From NCBI GenBank assembly GCA_001430745.1, contig KQ481950.1, positions 985,414-998,088 of the forward strand: a stretch of 12,675 nucleotides of DNA, given 5' to 3'. A program made the translations under genes and the position numbers. This stretch comes from Auxenochlorella pyrenoidosa. Taxonomy: Eukaryota > Chlorophyta > Trebouxiophyceae > Chlorellales > Chlorellaceae. The notes below the pieces were generated by a model. That model ran no database searches, was not told the origin of the DNA, and saw nothing but the letters and a program-made list of their open reading frames with translations. Every line of letters begins with the position of its first letter. Positions within the stretch are counted from its first letter, which is position 1. This document shows positions 1 through 9,298 of this stretch, in pieces.

Positions 1-1518
1 ATGCCCACCACCGTGCAGCCAGCACTGCCCGCTGCCAGCCATCGGCAAGCCGGGTGACGCGGTGCCCAGGGCAGGGCCACCCAGCGCCCGCTCACGCGGT
101 GTGGCGCAGGCTGTACACGACGCGCTGCTCGCCCTCATCGTACACCCCAGTCACCAGGTTCAGCAGCACGTCCACCTGCAGGCAAGGCAGGCAGGGGGGG
201 CCCAGCAGCGTGGACGGCGGCGCCGGCAAGGCACAACAGACATGCGCGGCAAGGCCTGGCCAGGGGCCGGCACGCCTGCCCCTGAGCTCGTGAGGCAGGC
301 ACTTCGAGGCGATTTGATTCCCAAGCCGGGCATGCCCGCGTCCAGAGGGGCGCCATGGGCTCACCGCGAAGAAGGCAGAGGTGTAGATCATGAAGGCGTA
401 GAGGCCGCGTGTGTCGCTGGAGGCGCCCAGGTACGCCCCCTCAGGCAGCCCCTCTAGCGGGTGCCCAGCCCTGCAGCCGGTCTGCACGTAGAAGGCTGCA
501 GGGGAGGGCGGGGGCGCGCAGGCAGGCGGTCAGCGGGGTGTGTGCGGCAGCGGGGGCAGGGAGCAGCACGCTGCTGTGCGCAGGCTTGGGCTCGAAGCAC
601 CAAGGCGCCGTGCGGCAGTGCGCATGCACATCCCAAACTGCAGCAGTGCGCAGGGCGTGCACCCACCTATGTTCAGCGGCACGGCGATGAGGAGCATGTA
701 AATGTTGAGCAGCGCCAGGGTGTCCCACAGCGTGCGCAGCAGGGAGTCTGCGGGGCCACACCAAGAACGCTTGCAGTACTGGCAGGCAGCATGGTCTGTC
801 ACGGCGCCACAACCAGCGCCAGGCGATGAGTGCCAGAGGCCCAGCGGTCGAGTTGCCAAACAGCTGCACCAGCTGCGCTCTGCCCTGCCCTTGTGCCCGC
901 TGCGCTGACCAGGCCTGGGCACGGACCCTGCTGCCAGTGTGGTGCGCGACTCAGCGCCCTGGCATGCACCCCACCAGTGCTGTGCGCGCATCCCAGCGGC
1001 CCGGCTTGCCTGGGGGCACCATGTACCAGGGCCGGGCCGTCGCCGCCAGCTCCTCCTGGATCTGGTGCAGGATCTGCGGGCGCGGGGCCACCGCAGGCAG
1101 CGCTGCTCACCCGAGCGCAGCGCTGCTCACCCGAGCGCTGCTCACCCGAGCGCGTCGGCCCCCCTCGATGGACAGGGTAGGTGGGCAGCACAGGCAGGCG
1201 CCCTGGGCAGCACCAGGAGGCGGGTGGGCAGCCGCAACAGGCTTTCGTGGCCCTGAGCCCGGGATGTGCCCCGAAGCAGGTGGTAGGTTGGCACGCTGGT
1301 GCACATCCAGCGTCTCCAGCTGGTGCCTGGGAGCCTGCTGCATTGGTGCTTGCTGCATGCGCCAGCACGGCCACGCACCTTCTCCGCCCGCTGCTTGCCA
1401 TGGCCCCCATCCAGCAGCTCCGCCTCGCTTTCAAAGGGCCGCAGCAGCAGCAGCTGGCGACGGGCGTCGCCCACAGCAGCGCCAGCACTTGATAAGTAGC
1501 CTCCAGGGGTGCCGGCGG
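1..1518 (-). CDS. KCNH/HCN-like voltage-gated cation channel, N-terminal part (partial)
   Basis: The gene reads right to left and leaves at base 1. Supported exons are up to 1518-1379, 1073-1010, 747-667, 495-365 and 175-96, with matching reading phases. The joined product reads PWYMVPP then DSLLRTLWDTLALLNIYMLL (helix S1), IAVPLNIAFYV, an extracellular loop, GLYAFMIYTSAFFAV (helix S2), and VDVLLNLVTGVYDEGEQR. This is the layout of EAG/KCNH, HCN and plant CNG/AKT-type channels: a W-x-x-x-P motif, an R-x-x-WD at the start of S1, and an LN-x-x-TG motif after S2. Such proteins conduct K+ or mixed cations at membranes and usually carry a cyclic-nucleotide-binding domain downstream, which here would lie outside the window. 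The intron 1009-748 uses a GC donor (GCAAGC); its phase joins PP to D exactly. The first exon has no in-frame ATG and an in-frame stop at 1526-1528, so at least one upstream exon is missing from this model. The exact subfamily and ion selectivity cannot be read here. Confidence 0.72.
1098..1152. repeat. Short tandem repeat, 20-bp unit, about 2.75 copies
   Basis: The unit CAGCGCTGCTCACCCGAGCG occurs at 1098-1117 and 1118-1137, followed by its last 15 bases at 1138-1152. The copies are identical. The array lies in the intron 1378-1074 of the channel gene, a few tens of bases from the acceptor, so it does not change the protein in the model given. It is probably a local slippage or minisatellite expansion. 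Confidence 0.9.
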
Positions 1519-2717
1519 CTGCGCATCAGGGGGCACCATGGCGGGGCTCACACTGAAGCTGGTTCCCGCAGGCCACGTGCATGCTAAGTAAATGGGCGCA
1601 AGGCAAAGGGGTATGCATCCTATCCGCGGCAGGTGGGTGCGCAAGGAACTGTTTCTTACAACGTGGCAGGCACAAGTGAGAGCTCAGCACGGTTGGCGGC
1701 GGCCGCTTCCTGCGACGCCTGGCAGTGGGTCACGCCGCTGGTTAAACGAGCGGGCCAGCCGCCCGGAGCGCCCACCGCTCACCATCATACAGGCGCTCCT
1801 GGAGCACCTCTTTGACGTCCTGTTGGGTCGACCTGCGGGCCTGTATTCGTCGAAGTGCTGCGCTGCGGCGAAGCGCCCTGGCTCTCAGCCCCATAGTTTG
1901 CACTCAGTACATGGCTGATCACAATTGCAATGCTCTATCTGCGATCTGCCCAGGGATCCAGTGCTGCCACGTTGTGACGGCTCACGCTGCGGCCCGGTTG
2001 ATATGGCGCAGGCGCAGCTTCAATCAGGGCAAGTGCTCAACACAGTGGGGATCCTACGGTGCCGTAGCTATTCTTTTTCTGTGATTGATGCCAGGCCGTT
2101 GCCCATCTGTCTTGAGAAGCTCAGCCTGATTCACAACATGCACCCTTTGCCACTGCCCGTCACATCTCTGTGGCCACAACTCATTCCCGTTGTCACACCA
2201 ATAATTGGGTCCTCTTTGATCTGGGTCAAAGCTGCAGAAGCTTGATCACTTGCCTTGCGCTGCTGCCTTGTGCCAGCATGAGCCCATCTCTGCACCCACC
2301 GCAGTCCTCTTCCCTGCCACGGTATCAACACTGTCCTTAATGTATCTTGGCTTTGCTTGGAATTCAGGCTTGCAATTTTCATACCCTCTTGTTTCACTAC
2401 TTGAAACACTTCTGTAGCTTTCCAACACTAAATTTCCCAACCTGAAAAAACAATGTGGGTCACGCTGGTGGGCAGGCGGCATTGAGGACGCGCCGGAACG
2501 AGTGACGTCATCGCCTTGAACCAAGTGCCACTTCCCACAGGTAAGATTATGGTAAGGAAAATGCGGCTAACGCCCACCACATCAAGCATGCAGCGTGAGT
2601 TGCAGCGCGCAGCCGCCGCATTCGTCGCGATGCGCCGGGTGGCACAGCATCTGCAGTCTTGATGGAAGTCGGGACATCCTCCGGCACTATCGCTCGCTTC
2701 CCACGACAAATTCAACA
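1519..2717. other. Intergenic region between divergent genes; no confident gene
   Basis: About 1.2 kb separates the first readable exon of the channel gene from the ATG of the TPM-RING gene. Part of it must hold the missing 5' exon(s) and promoter of the channel gene and the promoter of its neighbour. Several open frames of 60-165 codons are present on both strands, but none shows a family motif, good splice sites or the alanine/glycine-rich composition of the real exons nearby. The stretch 2040-2460 is visibly richer in A and T than the rest of the window, as expected for non-coding sequence. I see no RNA gene or transposon. Confidence 0.6.
2503..2510. promoter_or_regulatory. TGACGTCA palindrome (CRE / bZIP-type site)
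   Basis: A perfect 8-base palindrome TGACGTCA lies 207 bp upstream of the ATG at 2718. It is the consensus cAMP-response-element/bZIP site, bound by CREB/ATF proteins in animals and related to TGACG-type bZIP sites in plants. Its place upstream of a gene for a membrane protein with a signal peptide fits a promoter element, but occupancy is inference. Confidence 0.4.
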
Positions 2718-5700
2718 ATGTCCCACCTTGCCGCTTGTCGGACGGGCCTGCTGTTGCTGGCAGTGGGACTCGCCGCGGCCGCGCCGTGGACCGCTGACAG
2801 CTTTCCCAGCATCTCGGATACAGCTGCTTGTGGCCGCTCGGGAGTGCCCAAGACAGCGGTATGCGATCCAGACGGCTTGGTGAGTGCGCTTGTCTTTTTT
2901 GACGGAGAGACGGCGCCCACAAGAAACGATCGCTGCCAGATCACGGCCTGCAGACTTTATGATGTCTGCCTCAGCGCCACAGCCGTGCCTGCTCGCCGGC
3001 GGCTCGTGCCCCGACCGCCGCCTGCCTCCTGAGCTGCCCAGCACCGCATGCTTTTCGTCTCTTGCCTTCCACATCGCAGCTGTCTGACAAGTCCAAGGAC
3101 TATGTTGACGGCGTGATCAGCGCAATCACGGCTGGGGAGGCGCCCTACAAGCTGGGGCCATGCGCCGGCGGGCAGGCGGGCTACCAGGTACACGCCAGCT
3201 ACCAGGCTTCCCCATGGCAGGATATAACCCACAACCAGGCGGAGGCTGTGCGCCGTTGTTGTAGCCTGCGGGGAAGGACCAGGTGGAATTATCGCCGGTG
3301 CCGTCCTGCAACCAGTGCTCTGCTCCCGGGCCGTGGCCCCCGGTGCAGGTGGCGGTGGCGGTGATGCGGAGCATGGCTGTGCCCGCGGGGTCCACCCCGG
3401 CGGAGGCAGCGCCCGGCTTTGCCAAGCAGCTGCACACGCGGTGGGGCGTGGGCGACGCGGCCTGCCACAACGGCGTGCTGCTGCTGCTGGCTGTGGAGGA
3501 CCGGCAGGTGTACGTCAACACCGGCGCAGGGTGGGCGGGGGGGGGGGGGGGGGGGCCACACAGTGCGGGGGCTGGCTTGCTGCCGGGAGCAGTTTGGATC
3601 CATCCTCTCCACGCTGCCTTTGCGGTAAAGCGATACGTGCAGGGGGTGTTGTCCAGGTGGCCCGTGCACCCCGTCTGTGCCCCCGCGTGCGTGCAGCCCC
3701 CGCACAGAGCTCGTCGCTTGATGGGCCGCCAGCCAACCCGCTCCGCCTGCCCACCCCCCTGGCTCTGGGCCCCCCCCGCAGGCGCGCGCACCGCCCTCCC
3801 CGACGAGCGCATCCAGGACATCATCAAGGACATGCGCCCCGCGCTGCGGGGCGGCGACTTCTCGGCGGCGGTGGAGCGCGGGGTGGTGGGCATCGGGCTG
3901 GGCCTGGCTGGCGGCAGGCCCAAAGGTGCGCTGCGTGGGGGGCCGCACGAAGGGCGTGCTGTGACGAGGGGCCGACAGGGCCTCATACTTAAAATGTGTC
4001 AGCAGTTGGTGCTCGCCGCACGTCCTGCCAATTTGCGCTCCTTTCGGCGCCGCTGACGGCCCCGCCTTGCTCCGTCCGCTGCGCCCACCTCTTCGGCCAA
4101 ACCCCACCCAACCACCCCCCTGCAGGCGAGGGCATCGACCTCTTCACCCTCGCCTTCTTTGGCGTCTTTGCCGGCGTGTTTGGCAACGCGGTCCTCAAGT
4201 CGCTGCGCAAGAAGCGCGAGTTCCGCGAGTGCCGCCGCATGCTGGCCAAGCTGAAGCGGGCGAGTGCCGGGGCAGAGGGCCAGGCCCCGGTTTTGGGACC
4301 GCTTTGGCTGCAGGGTGCAGCGCCACGGGCTTCTGCCTCTCCCGTGCTCTGTTCCGACGCAGCAGTGTGCATGCCGCCCGCGCGCAGCCCCATCCCACAA
4401 CCCCAGCCCCTCTGCCCCGCCGCAGGAGCAGGAGAACCTGCGCAGCCACGCCTGGAGCTGCCCCCAGTCCTGCCCCATCTGCCTGGAGGACTTCACGGTG
4501 CAGCCGCCCTGGCGGGGAGGCGACCGGGGCGATGCGCCGGGCGGCAAGGGCCGCGGCGGCGACGAGGCGTCGTCCAGCGGGGCCGGCGCCTCGGGCCTGG
4601 ACGCAGAGGCGGGGCCCTCCACCTCGCTGCTGCACGGCCGGGAGGTGACCTCGGAGGAGGAGTTTGCGAGGATGAGCGCCGCAGGACGCGCCGCCGTGCG
4701 CCGCCTGCGCCAGCGCCGCCACGCCGGCGAGCCCAGCGGCAGCAGCGCAGGCGCTGGCGGCAGCGGTGGCAAGGGCGGCTGGGCCCAGGGGGCGGGGCCT
4801 TCCACTGCGGCAGCTGGTGGCGGCGAAGGCGGTGCTGATGGCAGGAAGGAGCGGGTGCCTGTGACGCTGGGCTGCGGCCACACCTTTTGCGAGCCCTGTG
4901 AGTCGAGAAGAGTGCTGGCGGTGCTGCAGTGATTTGGGCGTGGGTTAGGCCTGATCTGCTGATTTGGGCACATTGTAGGGCTGTCCGTCCTGCACACCTC
5001 ACCAGCCGCCCGCTGTACTGCAGCCCAATTCTTTCCTTCATTCCTGCCACTCATGCCCATTGCTTCTTGGCCCCCATTTACCAGCTTGGCCTGGCTGCTC
5101 CTCACCCCGGGGTTCCGGCCTCTCCCCCTCCACCCCCAGGCATCGAGACGTGGCTGGACAAGGGGACCACCTGCCCCGTGTGCCGCAAGCCCATCAGCGA
5201 GGGCAGCGGCGCCGAGAGTGGCGGCGACGAGTGCCCCAGCGCGCAGCGCGCGCAGCGCCTGGCCGACGACTGGCTGGCCACAGACCTGGCCTTCCGCCTG
5301 GGCGTCCTGCAGACGTGAGCTGGGGGTGCTGGCTGGGGTTCGGGGCTGTCCGCCCCTGCCTGCGTGGAGCACGGCCATGCACGCTGCGCAGGTTGCCCGC
5401 CAATTGCCCTGGCCTGGAGTCATGTCGGCTTGCTCTGGATCCTGCACCGCCGCCGTTCTTGTGCGCTTTTGGCTGCCAAAGGTGTGCCAGGAGCAGGCTC
5501 CCCTGCTTATGATCTTGTCACCGGTGCACCAGGCCATCCCCTGCTGTCTCGCGGCTATGAACGATGCATCCGCACTGCGCCCTCGCGCTGACCCCCCCCC
5601 CCACCCCACCCCACCCCACCGCAGGCGCTACCCCGCGTACATCACCCCCGTCATGGTGGATGAGTGGACCAGCGAGGCGCAGAGCACAGGTGCGCCAGAG

Positions 5701-6041
5701 TCAGCCGGCAGTCGGGGCTTGCAGATGGGCAGAGCCAGCCGGGCTCGCCGCCAGACGGGGACACTCCGGTCAGACCCAGCGGCGGCCGGCTGTGATGCAA
5801 CCAAAGGAGCTGTTGTAGTGCCCAAGCACGCCCTGCAGCGCAGCTGTGCAAAGGCAGCGCTGCCCCGGCCTCCGCCCTCCACTCCCCTGCAGGCACCTTC
5901 AACTGGGAGGGCCACCGCGAGTTCCAGCTGTCCGACCCCGCCGCCCGCCAGCACTACGAGTCTAGCGGGCACGGCGGTTTTGCCGGCTCCTTTGGCGGCG
6001 GCAGCGGGTTTGGCGGCGGCGGCGGCGGCGGCTCGTGGTGA
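2718..6041 (+). CDS. TPM-domain, single-pass membrane RING-type E3 ubiquitin ligase (probable)
   Basis: Nine exons: 2718-2879, 3080-3187, 3349-3529/3530, 3782-3925, 4126-4259, 4426-4897, 5140-5314, 5625-5689, 5893-6041; about 529 residues. Residues 1-22 are a signal peptide (hydrophobic GLLLLAVGLAAAA). Residues about 48-195 form a TPM domain (AVCDPDGLLSDKSKDYVDG; WGVGDAACHNGVLLLL; a VYVNTGAG strand; LPDERIQDII). Residues about 202-224 are a transmembrane helix followed by basic KKR, placing the C-terminus in the cytosol. The RING has CPIC (C259, C262), CGHTFCEPC (C393, H395, C398, C401) and CPVC (C412, C415), so all eight C3HC4 ligands are present, but 130 residues of Gly/Ser/Ala- and Arg-rich sequence separate the second and third cysteines. 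The tail is Gly-rich and ends GGGSW. RING proteins recruit E2-ubiquitin; a luminal TPM domain could sense or bind a substrate (inference). Oddities: the exon 3/4 join is one base out of frame, and intron 4260-4425 has a GC donor (GCGAGT). All other junctions agree in phase. Confidence 0.85.
3537..3555. repeat. Run of 19 G residues in an intron
   Basis: Nineteen consecutive G bases lie 6 bp inside the intron after exon 3 of the TPM-RING gene. Together with the flanking GGGTGGGC it forms a G-rich block directly at the splice donor. Such runs are prone to length errors in sequencing and to slippage in vivo, and could fold into a G-quadruplex. Confidence 0.95.
5591..5620 (+). repeat. C-rich (CCCCA)n polypyrimidine tract before exon 8 of the TPM-RING gene
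   Basis: A run of C bases followed by four CCCCA-like units leads into the acceptor CAG at 5622-5624. It serves as the polypyrimidine tract of the 5315-5624 intron. Nothing else is apparent in it. Confidence 0.7.
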
Positions 6042-6348
6042 GAGCGGCGGGTCCCGCCGCCGCCTGCCGCCATTGCGGCTCGGCCACGAGGGGTGGAGGC
6101 CTCTGCAGCTTTACGGGATGTGCAGCCAGCGGGCGGCGCGGCTGTGCCCACTAAACAGGGGCACTGGCAGCTGGAGCACGCGCCGGAAGCTGTGCCCCGG
6201 GCTCACCCAACAAATGCATGACCAAATGTCACCCTGCCAGAATGGAATTTTGGCTCGCCGGCCTGCGTTCTTTGTGTTGTCCCCTCTGTTGCATACCTCC
6301 CTGGAAAACACGGCCCTGCAAGGTTTACAGGTAGTGCGCAGCTGGCCA
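6042..6348. other. Shared 3' region of two convergent genes
   Basis: The 307 bp between the stop of the TPM-RING gene (6039-6041) and the stop of the glycosyltransferase gene (6351-6349, minus) must hold both 3' untranslated regions. No TGTAA is visible on the plus strand here, so how the TPM-RING transcript ends is unclear. On the minus strand TGTAA occurs once. No separate gene is seen. Confidence 0.6.
6324..6328 (-). terminator. TGTAA poly(A) signal of the glycosyltransferase gene
   Basis: TGTAA, the usual chlorophyte poly(A) signal, reads on the minus strand 20 bases past the glycosyltransferase stop codon. It is the only copy on that strand in the shared 3' region. It would imply a very short 3' untranslated region. 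Confidence 0.5.
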
Positions 6349-9112
6349 TCACAGCTCTGCTCTAAACTCCTCTTCCCGCTGCTCTGCCAGCTCGCGCTCG
6401 ATGCGCCGCAGCTGCGCCGCCACCACCCCTGCCACCGCCGCCGGCGAGAAGCGCTCTGCCATGAGGCGCCGCGCCGCCGCGCCGCGCTGCGCCGCCTCCT
6501 CTCGGTTCCGCACCAGATGCCGCATCAGCTGGGTCAGGTGCTCGGCAGACGGCTGCGCCCAGCGGTGACCTGCGCAGCAGTTGGCGGCTGGGCAGGGTGA
6601 GGCAGGGGGGTGGGCAGGGGGTGCACAGCGGTGCACCTTGTGGAAACCGCCAGGCAGAGGAGGATGCGGGGACCTGCTGAGGCGTGCTGTGGAGCAGCCA
6701 GCCAGGGGGGGCACATGCGGCACGGCCATGTTCCGCCCATGTGGGCGACGGGGCGGGCGCCCTGCAGCCCGCAGCTGCCCCCAAGCCCATCACCTGAGAA
6801 GGCGCCACTGCCAGGGGGCACATCCACCATCTGGTACTGCAGGGGGTACCCCACCGCCTCGCTTAGGTAGGCGGTGGGCCCCGAGAAGTTGGTGACCACC
6901 ACCGGCAGACCCATCGCCATGGCCTCGGCCACCGGCAGGCCCCAGCCCTCGCCCCTGCAGCGCGCAGCGCGATTGCAGGGAGGGTTCGGGGAAGTGCTGG
7001 CTGGCGGCGACACGAGGGGCCAACCAGCAGGGGTTGGCAGGTGGTCAGCAGCAGTGATCCAGAAAACCCACCCGACAAAGACAATAGGGTGCTACAGCCG
7101 GGGTATCCTTGGGCTGTGATGATTTGCACACCTGTGCAAGCCGATGCATCTCCAGGCCGCCCCGCTGGACAGCAACGCCGATTCACCCTCAATCAGAGAC
7201 ACGAAATAAACCCTCCTCCCCCTGCACCTGGTTGGCAGTACAAATGCGTCGGCCGAGCGGTACAGCCGAGGGAAGAGGGTCTGCTGGAGGTGCTCCCGCA
7301 GAACGTACACAGAGGGCAGCCGATCCCAGAGTTCCGCGGCGGCGGGCAGCTCCCGTCGCACCCAGTCCTGGGGTGGAGCAGCAGCAGAACAGATCGCGAC
7401 AGCCAGATCAGGAAAGGGTAACGGCAAAGAGAGCAGGGGGGCGCGCTCATTCTACGCCACGGCAGGGGCCTCATCATCACTGCTGTGAATTGCTGTCCGG
7501 CTGGGTGCTGCGCCGCGCCTGCCTGCCCACCTCCATCTGCCGAGGGAAGTCGGCGTCTGAGTGGAAGGGCTTGGTGTGCAGCAGGAGGAGGACGCGGTCG
7601 GCGGCCGTGAACGCCGTCAGGAAGGCTCGCAGCAGCACGTCCCAGCCCTGCAGGCTGCCTGGCCGGCAGGCGGGCACGCGTGAACGCACGCGGCCGTAGC
7701 TTGTGCAAAGCACGCGTGGCAAGGCCAAAAGCATCCTCAACATGCGCGCAGCATGCATGCACATGCGCACAGTCGTGCAGGTGCTTACGCCTCCAGGGCG
7801 GTTAGCCAATGCCCACCTTTCGGGTCTCCCACTTGAAAATGGACAGGAAGACAAAGGGGGCTTCTGTGCCGGCGCTGCTGCCCGCCGCGGCGGCGGGCGG
7901 CCATGCGGGCCCAAACACGCGCGTGCCCAGCGGCAGCGGCAGCGGGGCGTGGCGGGCGGGGTCAAAGGCGGCGGCGTCCACCGGCTCGGGCACCACGTGC
8001 AGCTTGGAGGGGCGCACCCCCGACGCCGCAAAGGTGCGTCGGTGGAACTCTGTGGGCACCCACACTTCGTGCATCTGGTTGCACCTGCCAGGGCGGAAAG
8101 GGAGGGGAGCCCTGGTGATCGCTCCTGCGCACAGCAGGCCAGGCAGCGCAACGGGCTGGCGGGGGAGAGGACGAGGCACCCGGGTGCCCTGGCAGCCTGG
8201 CATCCGCCGGCTGGGCGTGCCTGCCTGCCCCGCCGCGCACGCCCCTCAGCGCCTTGCCAGCCCAACTCTCACCGCCGCACATGCTCTGCGCTCAGTCGGT
8301 CTGTCTCAAACATGGCCCGTGCCACCACGCGTGCCGCCTGCGCCACCGGCACCGGCGGGCACAGCGCCGTTTGGTACAGCGGCTCTGGCAGCGCCCAGGC
8401 GCCCGGCTCTGAGTGGCAGACCGTGATGGCGCCGCGCGCATCGGCCAGGCTGGCCAGCTGGCCGCCACGCAGCATGCGCAGCAGGTCGGCCTGGTCCCGC
8501 TGCGGAAAGCCGGCGAACACCTCGTAGCTCTCTACATCTGCAAACGACGTGGCCCACACCCTGCTTGGGGTGCATGTGCAGGTGGGGTTGGCACAGGAGA
8601 TTGCTACGCCGCCAGGCGCTGTGCTCGTGCCATGCTCGCAGTCGCAAAAGCACTCCGGCCCAACAAGACTGGAGCAATTGGTGGATAGCACTCCTTGCGC
8701 GAGCAGCACGGCAGCAGTTGGCAGTACAAGTAGGGGGATGGAGGATGTCTGGCACATGGCCACACAGAACGCACCGGCCAGCAAACTCGGTGTGGCGCTC
8801 AAGGCCCAGCACGAGCTGCAGCGCCTCTGCTCCCATGCCGCTGCCCGAGAGGAAGGGGGCATGCCACCACACGTTGCGCCGCAAATGCGCTGGCAGCGGC
8901 GGCTCTGGGGGTGGCAATGGCGGCGGTGCAAGCGGCGGCACCGCCAGCGGGGCCTGGGCTTGTACAGCAGGCGGTTGGAGGCGACCGACAACAAAGCAAA
9001 GAGCTGCAAAAGCCAACATTGGCAGGGCAGCTGCTGTCCACAAGGGCCGGGTTGCTGCCGGGTGGGCCGCAGCGGCTGCCTGCCGCGGCTCCTCCTCTGT
9101 CGACATTGCCAT
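6349..9112 (-). CDS. GT4-type glycosyltransferase, type II membrane protein
   Basis: Seven exons on the minus strand: 9112-8775, 8560-8273, 8084-7817, 7647-7531, 7367-7228, 6954-6794, 6569-6349; all phases agree, giving about 510 residues. Residues 24-43 are a signal-anchor helix (LWTAAALPMLAFAALCFVVG) after a short acidic cytosolic tail, then a proline-rich stem to about residue 75, the layout of Golgi or ER glycosyltransferases. The catalytic part has a GT-B fold signature: NVWWHAPFLSGSGMGAEA at the N-lobe, EVWVPTEFHRRTF and KLHVVPEPVD at the domain linker, FLSIFKWETRKGWDVLLRAF opening the C-lobe, and GEGWGLPVAEA with the E-x7-E motif (E386, E394) that binds the nucleotide-sugar donor in GT4 retaining enzymes. 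The C-terminus is a charged helix ending in EFRAEL. It transfers a sugar from an activated donor to an unknown acceptor, probably in glycan assembly in the secretory pathway. The ATG at 9112 is followed by a second in-frame ATG at 9106. Confidence 0.88.
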
Positions 9113-9298
9113 CGGAAATTCTGGGAATGATCGCGAGTGCTAGACAGCCACGACCACTCGGGGATGTCGGGATGCAGGAGAGCATGGCCCAGCAGGGCAA
9201 AAACGCAGAAGAACGGGCATTCTGATCACGGCCAGTGCTCATCTTGTGTTTGGGAAGCCTCTCAGTCCGCCAACGGGAGGCCCAGGGCAGCAGGAGCG
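9113..9298. promoter_or_regulatory. Short bidirectional promoter region (186 bp)
   Basis: The glycosyltransferase (ATG at 9112, minus) and the MRNIP-like gene (ATG at 9299, plus) start head to head with only 186 bp between them. Both 5' untranslated regions and core promoters must fit here or inside the neighbouring exon. I see no TATA box. A CCAACGG (MYB-like) match is present around 9269, which is weak evidence. Confidence 0.55.

Noticed and set aside
799..1644. 281-codon minus-strand open frame across the channel gene's 5' part
   Set aside because: Its frame disagrees with the phase-consistent exons that give S1; it crosses the tandem repeat and is Cys/Pro/Ala-rich, typical of a shadow frame.
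1925..2010. RING-like Cys pattern (CSICDLPRDPVLPRCDGSRCG) in a plus-strand frame
   Set aside because: No histidine ligand in the right place and no second half; the frame has no supported start or splice sites and lies in a non-coding-looking region.
3999..5609. 536-codon minus-strand open frame opposite the TPM-RING gene
   Set aside because: The plus strand holds exons with complete RING and transmembrane motifs and consistent splice phases; the minus frame is a mirror of GC-rich codons with no family features.
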